The position numbers were made by a program, and so were the translations under genes. From Antedon mediterranea (lineage: Eukaryota > Echinodermata > Crinoidea > Comatulida > Antedonidae): DNA of 64,000 bases. Each line of letters opens with the position of its first letter. The stretch's first letter is position 1. The notes under the pieces were generated by a model, which searched no databases, had not been told where the DNA came from, and saw only the letters and a program-made list of their open reading frames with translations. Shown piece after piece: positions 12,501-27,500 of this stretch. Where the stretch lies: NCBI RefSeq assembly GCF_964355755.1, contig NC_092671.1:11963501-12027500 (forward strand). Direction: 5' to 3'.

Positions 12501-15500
12501 AGTATGTTGATATAATAATATAAACTTAAACCCAAATAAATTCTGCAATTAATAAACAAAATTAAAACATATATAATATTATAGTAACATTCAGATGATG
12601 TGAAACACACATGCATCGATTAACATGATCACAGCGTTAGAGTGACGTTCACATCAATTTTGTTTTAAAAGTTTAAAACAATGAATTAGTTAATTTTAAT
12701 TTTTTTTGCTACATAAATGAATTGGTCAAATTTGATTGACAAATCATTTAGTATAACGAAAAGAGAGAGAAACTCTGAACCGCACCTAATAAATTGGGCG
12801 TTTACAGAAAAAATCTGTGTGTGAACAAAGTTTGTTTAAGCCATAAATCAAACTTGGGACGTTGTGCTTGATATGCAAGCCTACAATTAAACCAAATCAG
12901 ATTTTAAAGATGTATTGTCCCTTTGACAAATTAAAAAAAAAAATTAAAAAAAAAGATTTCGAAAAAAAGTGGGTCATTTTAAAGTATCATAATAGAAAAA
13001 ATTATTCCAAAAAAAAATCATTTAACTGAAATACAGACGTTTTTTTGTTCAAAAAATAACTTTGACTTCCAGTCAAAGTTTTCGATCAAAACATGTCCCA
13101 TAATGGAACGCGCTTGTTTGGCTATTCTGTATGCATACTCATAAAACTTCCTCGCGATCTGTGTGAAAACACATATGCATAATGCATACTCGTGGTTTGA
13201 AATCTTTGTTTACTTTAGCTCGTGACGATTTTTCAGACGAAATGTAATCAAACTATTTTTACCTGTTAATTACGTAAACTTGTTGTTTTTGGCTCGAATT
13301 TTGGACTTAACGTGAACAACTTTAATATTACTTTGATATAGCCAATTTAAATTTAGAATATTTTGACCTTCATTTTTGTGTGTTCCAAGGGACAATACAT
13401 CTTTAACATAACATGTGGTCTTATGCCTGCATTTAAAGCAGAAGAGAGTTTTACAAAAATGTCCAGCTTTAAAAAATGTTTTCGTCTTTACACAAAAATG
13501 ATTAAATACACAATTAGTAATATTACATGCACTAGTTATGCAGGGATATATACAAAAGAAAAAATACATTGTGTGAAAATGTAGGGCTAACCATAAAGAG
13601 TAATATATAATATATATATACAAATCAATATAAAAATATAAAAAAAGTTAATGTAATGATTTTCAAATAATACATATTTTAGTCTAATTAACTGTGGTTA
13701 CCATATACACAGTGGTTTGATGTATAGGGAGTAAAACCAATGCAGATGGGGCTAGCAAGCTATAACATGAAGCTGGTTTTCATAACAAACTATCATTAAA
13801 ATATTATTAAGGTACCTTTCTTAGCTGGAGGGTGAATAACTTTCCAAGAAGGCAAATAAAAAAGAAATGTAATCAATTTTGACTATAAACATAAATTGCT
13901 TGGCATATAATGATGATATATAGAACATATTTAATATTACAAACAAAAACATTTCATTTCCAGATGTGGAATGAATTCAAATTCAATTCAAATTACAGTA
14001 TTTTATAACTATTGCTGTTACAGAGATATAACAAACAGTTTTTGTTACAGAAAATAATAAAAAGTGGAATACCATGAAGGGCTTCCCAGAAGGTAGTAGA
14101 TAAAAATCAGGACTAATAAAGGGAAACATATGAATGTAGTGCTCTATAGAATACTACATGTAGATAATATAATGGGCATTTATAGGATATAAAACAAGAT
14201 TTAATACTTACATGGAGATTCAAACTTCTCATCAAATTCAGCAAGCAGTTTCTCACGAGCAATATCAGCAAGAGGTCCGAACAATACGACAGGACGAACA
14301 AATTCGGCTACAAAGAATGAATGTAGTATAGAAGTAGTACATTGAAAATCATTAGATACAAATTTATTGTTGAGCAGCAATTCAATTGGTTTAGTTTATT
14401 TTGTATTGAAAGATATTTAAAAAAAAACATTTATTACAGAATTTTAATGAAAAATGTCTTATGTCATTTAAAAAAACTTGTACCAGATTAGGATTATAAC
14501 CAAAATAGGAATACAGGTATGTCTGCATTATGTGCAATCTGGCTTTATGTTTGTACAAGTAATGAATAAAAATACTTACGATCTTTAAGAACAACTCTTT
14601 CATATGGTGGGAATTTAGGTGGTGTTCCGCCTAGGAAAGAAATAGCATTGAATCTTTAAGTGACAAAAAGGGTATTGAAAAATAAAAGAGAATAAAGATT
14701 ACTTAATAAGATGTAGATGTAATGTTTTTATGTTGAACCAAACGTTTAAGAAGAATAAATGTACTTTTCTGACTCTAAATATGAACTCTCAGTTGTTGGT
14801 GCTTACCAAACACAACTTTGTCCCATTCATCTTTGATGAGATTCTTTGTACTTCTGAATGACTTCTGACGTCGCCTGAAGAAACTGCTACGTCCTCCACC
14901 GGTAGGCTGTGGTTTCATGTAGTAGTCTGGTGGCTGGGATGAGGCCAGCTGCTCAGCTCTGAAAATAATATTTAATCATTTCAGATGCAATGGTTAATAT
15001 TTGAGGCAATTGTTATTTAACAAGCTTCATTGCTAATAAGTAAGTTGCTAATAAAAATACATTTTTAGTTACATTTTGTGTAATTTCCTAGATTTTCACT
15101 GTAAAAAAAAAGTTGACTTACCGACTGTTGTTAGGAATGATACCGCGGGCCTCCTCACGTTCATCAACTCCAATCTTTAAGGCGTACCACCACCCCACCA
15201 TACCCTCGTACATCGTATCAATCACACGGAAGATGTTGTTTTTGAAAAAAGTGATCTGTTCTGCACCCTGACTTTCGTAGTTGAAATGTGTGCGTACATA
15301 GAAATCATCACCTTTACCAGATTTCATGACGTCATCACACACTGTAACAAAATTAACCAATAAGGCTTATGATCAAAATATGAAAAAGAAAAACAGAGAT
15401 TCACAACAAATGACAAGGAAATTTGGGTCCTTTGATTTTTATTATTAGTATTACTTTTTATAATCATGACATCATTCGATTGAAAATACAATTTTCATCA

Positions 15501-18500
15501 AAGGCAGCATAAATGGTTATCCTATAGTTCTAGATTGAAAACTGTTTGGATTTCGTTTGAAAAATGAAAAACAATAAACAATTCTTACTTTTCTTATCAT
15601 AACGGCACACAAGTCTAATCTCATTTGTAAGACTAAGCAGCAACAGCACAGCATCTTCCTTGGTCATTCCAAGCAGGCTTGTGTCGTTTACCTGCAAAAT
15701 CTGATCACCTTCATGTACTCCGGCCTTTTCTGCAGCACTGCCAGGCTGCATTGCTGCCACAAAGATGCCTGTCGAGTTGCCTCCTACGAGTTGAAGGCCG
15801 ATACTCTTTCCTTTGATAAAAGAGACATGTCTTTCCTCTGATCCTGGGGTAACTGCCGGTGGATCATAGCTTGGAGCCGGTGGATCATAGCTTGGAGTCG
15901 GTCTAGGTCGGGATGTTGGTGTTTCTTGCTGATAATAATCATTGCCCCCTGGTGGTGGTGGTGTTGACATTACAATACTGAATTAAAGAAACAGGCATAC
16001 ATTAGTACATCTCTTTTAGATCTATTTGATCATAAATATAATAAATGGAGGGTGAGAGTATGTCATAAGTTGAAAAATTGACTGCTCAAGAGTTGGAAAT
16101 AGAATATGGTTTCAGCAATCGGCCGACCAAACATTGTAAACCAGTTTGAAGCCATGTCCTCTACACTGTCATGCACCAATAAGCCTGCATACCAACATAA
16201 CATATTCTTACATTATTCATTTCATTGACATTAACTGATTTACAGTGGCCATTTCGAAGAGACTTAGCTCTGTTGGCATCACTTTGCTGTAGGACAGATA
16301 ACTCTCTAGCACATCTATGATACCTCAATGTGTTTATATAAGGTGTGACAAAAATACTGAAATACACCAGTAAATAAGTTTTGAGTACAAACCTTTCTGG
16401 CTGTGGTTTAACGTGAAGTGGAGGTGAAGATTCAGGAGTGACGGGAGGAAGTTCTGAAAGATGACATTCACAGATTTGTTATTACTGTCAATATTATGTA
16501 CTTTTAAGTAGGCGACTTTATATCAATTAAGTAACTACTTAAATTTAAAGTCTGAGCACTGATATGTTAAAAAACTCAAGTTATTTTCAATTTTAATGAA
16601 TATTAAAAACATTATTATTGTTCATGTTGTTGAGCACTCGCACATAATGTGTATACCTACTTCAAAACACTAGTAACCTAGTATAGTACAATGATAACAG
16701 ATAGATGTAGCTGCGCCTAGATGAAGATTGCTCGAGTGAAGACTAAGTTCTACCCAAATTTCCCTTAGCTTTAACACTAAAGTTATTTCTATATTTTCTA
16801 GTTTTCAAATTATCTATATGTTTACATTGTGACAAAAACTTAACTTTTGTTTAAAACCGTTCTTTTTAAACAAAGTAAACAGTCGCACTATTACGGAATA
16901 ATTCAGAGTTAAAAAATAGGAAAAAACAATAAATGAGGCGAACAGTTAAAAGGAGGATAAAGAAACTAGAAACGCAAGCAAATCAGGCAACAAGCAGTTG
17001 ACATCCAATACAAATAAAATAAAAATTCACAACAATAAATTTGTATTGAATGAGGAATAAATATACGATTTGAATTTTTACACAACAATAATAACATTCA
17101 TTTTGCCCTATAGTTATTTAGTCATGCTAAGGGGTGTAAATAGTTGTTATAACAAGATAATTTCTTTTTATTGTTCTTTCAATCAGTGTCAAACTGATGG
17201 CATTCAACAAGCATGTTTTATCATACGTTTTATATTAACATGGGCGGACGTAATAATATTACCTTTTTATAAGCTTAGACTTCTGTGGAAAACAAATTAA
17301 TTGACAAATCATATTCACTAATTTTAAAACTACATAAAAATTATACAAACAGTCCTGCTTCAAAAACTTCCACATTTAAGCAGTAAACAAAAAGCACTTT
17401 CTTGTATCATTAAATAGCAGTTCAGCTGATGTTGATATTTAAAAAAAAATTAGTTTTAGCTCTCTTCTAAATAAACATTCTTCCACTCATATATATTTAA
17501 AAGATGAATATTTAAAAACTTGCTTGAATAAAGACAATCTACTTTACCCAATTAGTATGTGTTTTCAATCGTATTTTAACTTTTACAAATCATTACCTGG
17601 GTTTGGTCCATCGTCGGGGGGTAGTCCATTTACTTGGTACTTGGAAGGGGTATCGTCTGGAGGGAGAGGTAAAGTACCTACATACGGGTCAAATGGTTCC
17701 TCTGGTTCCTCTGGTTCTTCTGGTCGAAACCCAGGAGGTAGTGGAGTATCAGGACTGAAATTAATTTCATAATACAAAGCACTTGGTTAGTCAAATTATA
17801 CTAGTTCTTTATAAATAGTGCTTTCAAAATAGTGTGCAACTGTACAACTCGGTAGTGCGTGTTATACCCTAAAATAGGGTACTCATTTGAGTGCCAGGTA
17901 ACTCTATTTGAAAAATAAAAGTCACTTTCTATTTTTCCTATATACATACTCAACAACTTCTGGATCTGGCTTTGGGGGTGTTATTGGCCGTTCCGGTTCA
18001 TCTGGTTTCTTCTTCTTCTTTGGCTCTTTTTTGATGTCCAATAATAATGATCCACGTGAATTCTGTATCAATTTTTTGGCATCGGGCAAACTCATGGCTT
18101 CAATAGGCATACCATTAATCTGCAATTGCAATGAAAATTACTACATTTAATAATATTTACTTTTCCCAATATGCTTTAGGAAAAATTCTACTAAAGAAAC
18201 ACATGATATAGTGATGAAAGAAAGCAATTATTGTAATTAGATTTAGTAAAGCCCCTTTCACACAGAGCTGTAAGACGGTAATATTGTGGTAATTCGCGAA
18301 CGCCGGCTCATGTGTGAAAGGGTAAAAACCCCTTAATGCCGGCTTCCGTTTGACCGCCTCTGGACCTTTTGCGGTAATATTACCGTCATGGTCGTAAGCC
18401 TGATCTGTGTGAAAGAGTCCACGATATAACGCCTGTTTACGCAGTGAAGCAAGGATAAATTCAGGACATTTTCCTTGATTGAGAAAGACTGTGGCAATTA

Positions 18501-21500
18501 TTTTAGGCCAAATAAATTATTAGATTATATCCATATATATATATTTTTTAGGTTAGTTTGTAAATAATACAATGGAAGAATACGGCCAATAATAATAAAA
18601 ATATAACAGATGTTGGTTCAAAGATTATTTAACTTGCTGCAACGTACGAAAGCCTACGCCCTAGTTAGCATAGTTCTAGCAGGAACATCCTCTGGTGCAC
18701 GCGCCTGGTGCTAGCTCATAACAGCTTCTGATAATAAAATTCGCGTCTATTTGTAGGCCTAATTAATAGATTTTGTTTCTGTAGAATGGCCATCACAATC
18801 GGGCAGTTATTAGCACGGAGTGGTGTTGGGCAAAAATATAGGTTTTATGCATCGTAAATAAAACCAATAAACTAAACGACGGACACACATTGTACTCCTC
18901 TCTTCGAAGATAGAGGCAATTGTGCCAAGCACGAAATAGATTATGATTAAAGTTTATGATTTAGGACAGGGCTGGTCGTCAAAAAATAATAGTGCACCAA
19001 CCCAATTGAAACTTACCGCAACAATGTTATCGCCAGTTACGAGACCTGCATTTGCTGCACTACCTTCAGGGTTCATATCTTCTATAAACAGTTTGATGGC
19101 CAACTTCATGCCAAACCCACCACGGTCTTTATGAAGCTCAACACTTTGCACGTTAGATGCACCTCCTGGACCATCTTGACCTTCTATCATCGGCCGTTTG
19201 ATGTGCTGTAATAATTAATTTTCAATTATTTATATAAATAAGAGTATTAAGCTTAAAAAATGAAACAATTATTGTTGAGATTGATGTTAGCAATAAATAA
19301 AGCTTTGCCAATCATTTGTTTTTTTCATTATCAATGGCATACTGTAAATTTTCCAGGACTTAAAAATCCATGTAGTATTTACTTTCTTAGTTTGTATTTA
19401 TTTGCAAATTACATCAGTTCATGTAATAATGACTTACCAGTGTGACTGTATTTCCACTGTCCCTGAGGGCCATGATTGCCTCTTCATGTTCTACACCTTC
19501 CATACTTTTGTTATTGACAGCTATAACTCTGTCATTCACTCTAAAATCAACAAACCAAGAAATAACCTTTAATATCATTAGCTTAACTTAAAAATCGACT
19601 TGAAAGCTTTTGAAATAGTTACCTGATATGCACTCAAGTAACCCTTGCAACCTCAAATTCAAGAAATAAACTATAGGGGTACTGTATATCATCACAAATA
19701 ATTCACTGATTTTAGCATTTAATACAAAAAAAGCTAACAAATTTCCTTTCCATGTCTTTCAATAATCAGTTCCTGTAAGTATATATTATTTTTTTGATTG
19801 AAGGGCAAAAACACTGCCAGCTACTACTCAATCAATAAAGTAATTCACATGCTCCCTGATAAACCCCCATATCTACTTCTGGCTAGACAACTCAATAGAT
19901 TGGAATTCACATGTTTTTATGAGTGGGTGAGGTAAAATGAACTGCAACTTAAACAATATGGAAAATAGAAAGTATTTGAAGAAACTATCTGACAATACTA
20001 ATAATACAGAATCATATTGTACCATATTGTTTTTTCACAAGCGTTCTCAATGTACAGTACATAGTATAAAGTACAAATTATGTCAGAGTATGAAAAAACA
20101 TCTGACAATATTGTACCAATTATATAATTGTTTTGTACTGACCTGACCAGGTGTTCGGCAGGGCCTTTAGCCAACACATCTGAGATGACAATAGCATCTT
20201 CTTCTGTCATATAATGTGGATTGTCTTTGCCACCACTAATGGCAATGCCAAATCCCATACCACTCTCCTACAATGAAATGAATATAATAATCTTATCATG
20301 ATGTTGAAATTAGTATATTCAGTATGGAAAATTATGGTGAGAATAACCTAATTATCTATGCATCTGGGTGGTAATAAGCTTTAGTTTCAGTAATGAAATT
20401 GTGATTGATGTCATATAAACAATCTTGATAATATAGAAATGATGACATTGATAAAAACTTGTTTTAAGATGCAAATTCATCCTGTATCATCAGTTTTATC
20501 TATATATAACTACAGGTAAACTTACCCTATTAATTTTCACAACCAATGTCTCCCACATGAGTTGAGACTATATAAAAAGAAAAAGAATCACATTTTTAGA
20601 ATAATTCAATTTACTAAATACAGTAGACAATATAACTTAACGATTAAGGTATTACGTGTACAAATAAATTCAGTCGTGACAAACAAAAAAACAAGATTCA
20701 CATAGATTTTAATCTAGCTCCACCAAAAACAGTCAGATTCTTAACGATTTTCACATTCCTACTTTGTTTTCATGCATTCTGAAAACCAGATCATGATTCT
20801 AAGTGGTAGCAGGTAATTTAAAAAAAGTGGAAGAGTTGATTGTATTTAAGTTTAATGTAAACAGTTTTTTAAAAGTCTGTATTGTACTCATCTGTATATG
20901 AATGGTGAAAAGGAAGAAATTACAGATTGAAATTATGAATCTACAACTAACCCAACTTAAGCAAATAATATATACGAAATTTAAGAGTAATGTCAGTTAC
21001 AGTCAACTCTCCCAATACCCGACACCTTTGGGCTGGCCAAATATATCTGGTTTTCCTGAAAGTCTGGATCGGAATGTGTTTTTAATGGTAAAATTGAATT
21101 TGGGACTGTTTGGTATTAAGATAGTTTCCAGTTTTAAAGGAGTCGAGTATAAAATTTGGCCAAAGTCTTTTTATCCAAATTTAGACTAAATTCAGTGGTG
21201 GGATTATACTCAAGCATGGGATTATATTTGGGTATCTATACAGTAATATCAGGGAAGAGTGAAATAATCACTCTTTCCTGGTATTAGTTTATTTTTAAAA
21301 GTATCTTATTGGTTATAATTCATTTTTATTTCAAAACTCACTGTAAACAATGTGCATCCATGAGGAAGTATATTAATAAGATGTGCATTGATTTGTAATT
21401 TGACCCGATGTAACTGAATGCTTTGCAATGTCATATCCAGCTGAGTTTAGTCGCCATGTTGTACAATACATACAAAATCAACTGCACCAAATCATAACGT

Positions 21501-24500
21501 TTTCAATTATAAATAATCACTCCATAAAACTGTTCATAAAGTTTTGCTTACTACAGAAAATATTTTAGCAACTGTACCATTGAGAAAGATTTGTTTGTGG
21601 AGGTGAAGCAATTTATATTTATATATATTTATTATATTTGTGGAAAGATTAAAAATCTTTTAAGGCATATGAACAACATCTTTTTAAAACTTGATACCAT
21701 TTTATCCACATCCATAATAAGGCTTAGAATCTAACAAGTTTCAAACCTAGATTTTAAATATAAAATGTACCGTACTTACTTTTCTTGAATGAACAATTCC
21801 TAATTTTAACATTATTTCCAAATTATATACGTATTGTTAAAATATTATCCTGCCTTTTTATGTTGTCATTTAACGAAACATGTTAACAGCACACTACAGT
21901 GCAAACAAGTGTGCAACGATTCCAATTGGTTGCAACCAGCACCCTGGTATAAAATTACAAGAGCGATGCCAATTTTGTAGGCAAGCAAATCCCTTATTCC
22001 CCTATGGTATGATTCCTAATTCACTGATGTGGACAATGGAGGCCAATTATGAACATAACAGTGCTATAAAACAGTCACAACAGGCCCCATTGAATTCAGA
22101 AAAAAAAATAGTCCCTATTATTATGGGATAGCTGCGTTATGCACAAAAGACTTAAGAGAAACAATGCAATTTGAGGTCTATAATTGAACCTTCAGAAAGA
22201 GGGATTAGAAGACTTGGGCTACTGAAATTGTGTAAACCCAGTTAAAGCATACTTTCACTATTGTTCTTAAAACCATTCACAATATGGCTGTAAAAGATTT
22301 ACTGTTACATAAAGATGACATAGGTCTACTGAAGAATCATAGTCATAGTATCTTTACAACTGTATTTGCCCATTAAAAAGAAGTTAACCGGAACTTGCTT
22401 TGAAACGTAATTTCATTATAAATATATACTGTGGATAAAACAGTAAAAATACACAGAAAATTGAATCAACATAGTACAGCTTAGAAATTAAAGTAACCTT
22501 TACTAGTAAGAGCATTATAAGGAAACTATAATTGACCCGTCACTTTCATATGATCCATCCTCATAATTACCTTATTATTGTGATTAGATATTAATTATTC
22601 TAGAGGCCTCAACCACTTCTTTAAAAAACTTTATGCAGTAAAATACATTTTTTTTGTTTTTTATGCAATCATTGTTTATTGCAGTAAATTAAACTCATGA
22701 ACTTCTGCAGTAACTGCAGTATAATAAATTAAAAACAGTAACCGCAATTATTGAATGCCTGAATAATAAAAAAGTTTACTGCAGTTTCTCCATTTTTTGC
22801 ATGAATCTTCCAGAGATTCAGAAGAATTAAATTTGGAATGCCGAATGAATTTTACTTCCTGAATGCATATCTTTGGTATTAGGTCATCATAGAGTTTTTA
22901 TTCTATTTTTGGACCACTATATTAGCAAGCTTGTTACAATGTTAAAAAGTAACCTTTAGATTTTTTTTTTAATTTGGCATTAATTTAAAAATCCAGAACA
23001 AAATAAAATAGGAACTTTACCTTCAATCTCAACATTTACAGTACACATTTTTTTAGTTTTTATGTATTTTGAAATTAGTAAATTGTGTAGAATGTAAATG
23101 ATTAAATAATGTACTTCAACACTAAAGCCTAAAAGTTGAAAGTGTAAAAAATGTTTGACTTGAAACCACATGGCTATCTTTTATTTTTCCCTATGGAAAT
23201 CAATTATCCCAAAGTTGAAATAATTTGTACACACAAGAGAAAAGTAGAACACTCTCTACTAATTTTGAACTGAAGTAGTAGAATTAAATAAACAAAGGCT
23301 ACCATGTTTGCTAACCATAAAAAGAAAATGATAATAAATCACCATCAACATGGCTCCTTTGACCTAAGCATTACAGCAAAATCTATTGGGTATCCAAGTT
23401 ACTATTTTAAGCTTCAACTTTGGGACAACAGTTGGGAACATTCAAAAAAAAAAAATCATATTATTTACAAAACGCATAAGCCGACGTGTAGTTTTTAAAA
23501 AAAGAATTCCAATGTTTTTCTACAGTACCACCTATAGCAATGAAATGGAGGGATGAAGAGTCGTCCATACAGTACTTGTGGTCTAGTGGTAGAGCATCGA
23601 TCTGCCTAGCAAGCAGAAGTTCAAGTCATAATTGGGACAAATTGTTTAACCCTCACACACTCTCAATATGTTCAGACTCACAGCGTTAAGGTGGCATTAT
23701 GTAAGCGGCATATATATTTTTTGTCTGAACTAGGCCGCGGATTCACGCGGATTAGTGTTAGGGAGCTGTTACTGTATGCCTTACGTTAGATATCAAACCT
23801 AACACCGTGAGTCTGAACATACTCTTAGTTTAATTTGGATCTTACCCGAGATATACTTAAATTATTTCGACTTCCATGTTGTCCCCTTTTCTTACGAAAG
23901 AATGAACTCCTCTCCTTGTTAGCTGGCCCACCTCCAGTGGGTCTCCCTCTGCTGAAATTGCTACCACCAGCATGTCTGAAAAGACAAAAAGAAACTTAAA
24001 TGTATTCATTGTACTGCTGTGGTTAATCAACGGATATTCCCCCTTAATTTTACTGTACAGTACAAATAGTAAATACTATATTATAATTGAAAGGTACCAT
24101 AGTCATCAGTACAGAGTGCAATGAACCAAACTAGATCTGTTTTGTAGGCCAGAAATAAATGGGATATAAAAGGAGCTATATACTATATTATAATAAACAA
24201 TTCCGATTTATTGTATAAGGCTAAGAGTAAACATTGTTGTTACATTGTACTGTGTACACATACAGTAATACACCACATATAATAAAATCTGCAATTGTAT
24301 AAGAGTGCTTTGTAACATTTTTGGGCTAGCCAACAAATCTTATCCTTTTTGGTACCCTGTACATGTGGGTCAGACTTAAATAACCAAAAATAAACTTCAA
24401 ACTTTATTTGAATCAGGCACTTACCGTACCACTTTTTAAAAAAGTATTTTGAGAGAGCAATTGTAATACCAATATGTTTTGTCTTCAATACTTTTTTTAA

Positions 24501-27500
24501 AGAATTTTTTTTATAGGAACTACTTTCAAGTGCCTAGATTGTGATAAATTATTTTTCTCATGGGTGCTGGCATAAAGGTCTACTATAAACCTCTACAAAA
24601 TAATTGACTTAAGTCGATAAATCTTTGCAACAGAATAAATGGTAAACATTGTTTGAACACCTTAAGTAAAGTAGGCAATGGGTCACTTGAACGCCAACAA
24701 ACATTTCAAAAGCATATCAATTTTCACATGTATGCACAGTGCATCACACTGTTTCTAAGATTTTAAGACAAACAATTTTATAGTAACATTGCGCAAAAAT
24801 TATTTAATTTAAATGTGCAGATTATGTTATACATGGTGCAATTACGGTATGTAGGAATATTACTGTAATTTCAGTCACTAAAGTGTATTGTACAGTAAGG
24901 TAGAAAATGTAGTGAAAAAGACAAGCATTTTCATGAAAAACAAAATGTAAGGAAGTATTTAAACAATTTTGTTTGCCTTTTGTTAATAAGAAAGTTGAAT
25001 ACTGTATGTGAACTCTATTTATATAGTAGTAAATTACCTAAGGCTAAAACTTGTTATTCTACTTTTTATTATTATCAAATGAATTGGATTACAAAACGTA
25101 ATTATTACAGAACTTGAAAAAAGCTTTTCGGTCCAATTCCTTTTTTCAGCTGAAAAAGGTAAAAAGGGTTTCTATTTTAGAGAATATTCACACTGTACAC
25201 TGGTACAGTGTACAGTAAATCTAACTGAAACTTACGGATCTGGAAAATGCATGGTTTTTGACTGCTTTTCCTGTATTTCTTTAAGTTGCTTTTGTGCTAC
25301 AGCGTACAGCCTCAAACTCTCATCACGCTCCTTTAGAGCAATCCTATAACTGAACTGTAATGCCTTACTCTCCCTGCTTGTGTTAGTTTCTGCACTTGGA
25401 GTATGTTCTGTTTCTGTGGAGAAAAATAATTGATATTTTAACAGAAACTCAACCTCAATTAGATCAGTTGATCAACAGTGACGAAAAACAGTAAGATACA
25501 ATGTGGAACTGTGTAGACCATCATATGCCATGTTCTGTTCAGTTGCTTTCATGGGCACAGTATCGCTATTACTTTGATGGGTAGGAACCTTAAACTTATC
25601 CCAGGTAATAACTGAATGGGCCCATAGTGGCCATAGTTCACAAATCATAGGTTCAAATCACAGGCAATTTAATTGAAAGAACACACTCACTACTGTAGGT
25701 ATTAATACCTTAATTTAAATTCTGACATTCATTTTATAAAGACTTATTAATTGAGGATATTAATAACACTGTATCATCCAATCCAAACCTAACTCAACTC
25801 CAACTATAAATATGAACCAACAAAATGGGATACAATGGTAATACATTAAAATAAGATTTAGAGGAATAAATATTATTCTCTATCAATCAAAAAGACAATC
25901 AGATACACAGTACTGTATTTAAACCAAAAAATGACAATATAGAACGTTATTTATTTATTTAACCTGTTGGAATTATTGCACCTAATAATAAGTAACTTAA
26001 TAAATATGGTGTTTACTGTAAAAGTGAAAAGCAAATTCCAGAAATCATCCGATTGAAATCCCAATGGAGAAGTTTGAAGACCTTTAAGTCAAAAGAACAT
26101 AGGAATGACATGTTCAATCAGCTGATCAATATCCCAATTGTCTAATAAAGTAAGTGCACAGTGAATTTAACTTGTGTTAGTATGGCACATAACTTATTTA
26201 CAAACAATGAAGCATAAATCGTTTTCTACAACATATGCTTTGATTGTTAACCTTTATACAGGCTCACGAACAAAAGGGTAACTGGGGGCATTTGACACAA
26301 AACACCATCCTTGGGGTACACAGAATATGGGTAAATGTAATGTCTAATAAATTGCCAGGTACAACAATTCTAGATACTAGAGAACTATTTAATGGCGGAA
26401 ATCTATTGTCAACCAGTTCTCCACTGTAGAAAGGCATTGTATTCATAATTTCTATAGGAAAGCAACTATTCAATTAGTGGCATCATAGTTTAGTATTCAC
26501 TATGGTTTCTCTCATTATAATAACAAAGCCTTTTATATTATGGGCTTCCCTTGATTGCTCGATTAGAGTATTACTACAGTATTACCTATTCTTGATTGAA
26601 AACATATTGTATTTCTTATATTTACCGTATTAAAAATTTCAATGCTTTTTTTATATTCACAATTATTACATACTATACACTTAATTTTGCAAAATTGTGA
26701 TATACCTATATATACATATCATCTCATGTTTTGGTACATTAGATAAAAAGATACTAAACCTAAATTATTAGTGTCAGTGTCAGCTATACGTACAAGGCCT
26801 CCTTCACAATTTAAAGCAAGAACTTTAAAAATGAGCAAACACCTTGTAATTGTAGTGTGAAAATAACTTTCCTATATCTAGTCTTTCACACCTTGCTTTA
26901 CACTGGGGATTGTACATGAATACTTTCATTATATCTGTCAAAAACAGAATTCATTATCAATGTTTTGAACTAACTGTATAATTAACTTAATTCAAAGTCA
27001 TTACAGTATACAGTAGCAAGAACCTCATCAAAACAATGTAAGTATACAGTCAACAATATCACTTTTTTTTTAAACTTATAATCAAAGTGCACTATAAAAC
27101 TCTAGGCCTACTACCAACCCTTCATGTTTCTGCTTTACTTCTTTCCGGTTTGAATGAAATTTTCTCAAAATTCTCAAAAGCAATTTCAGTCATGATGGGC
27201 ACAAATTCCTATTATAAACTTGTAGAACAATTTGCAGGTCACATTGTACTATGTAGGTCACAAATTATCTAAATGCCAACAATTTTGTATAACAGTCAGT
27301 AACTTATTAAGTGAATTCCATTCCATCCAGGTTTGGTTAATGTATACCACTTAAAAAAAAGCCTGTTTTTTTTTTATTGTTGTTTTTTTTCTGTCAGACT
27401 ACAGCTTAGCAAAATTTCTTTTCATAAAGCATCATCAATGTTTGTACAGTTACTACCGGCAGGGAATTGCTGGTACCGGTACTCTTTTTTGTCAAAATAG

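Noticed and set aside
20996-21240. Possible DNA transposon end (CAGTCAACTCTCCCAATACC), with a similar CTCTCCCAATA stretch near 33920
   Set aside because: Similarity is short and no matching inverted end was found; too weak to call.
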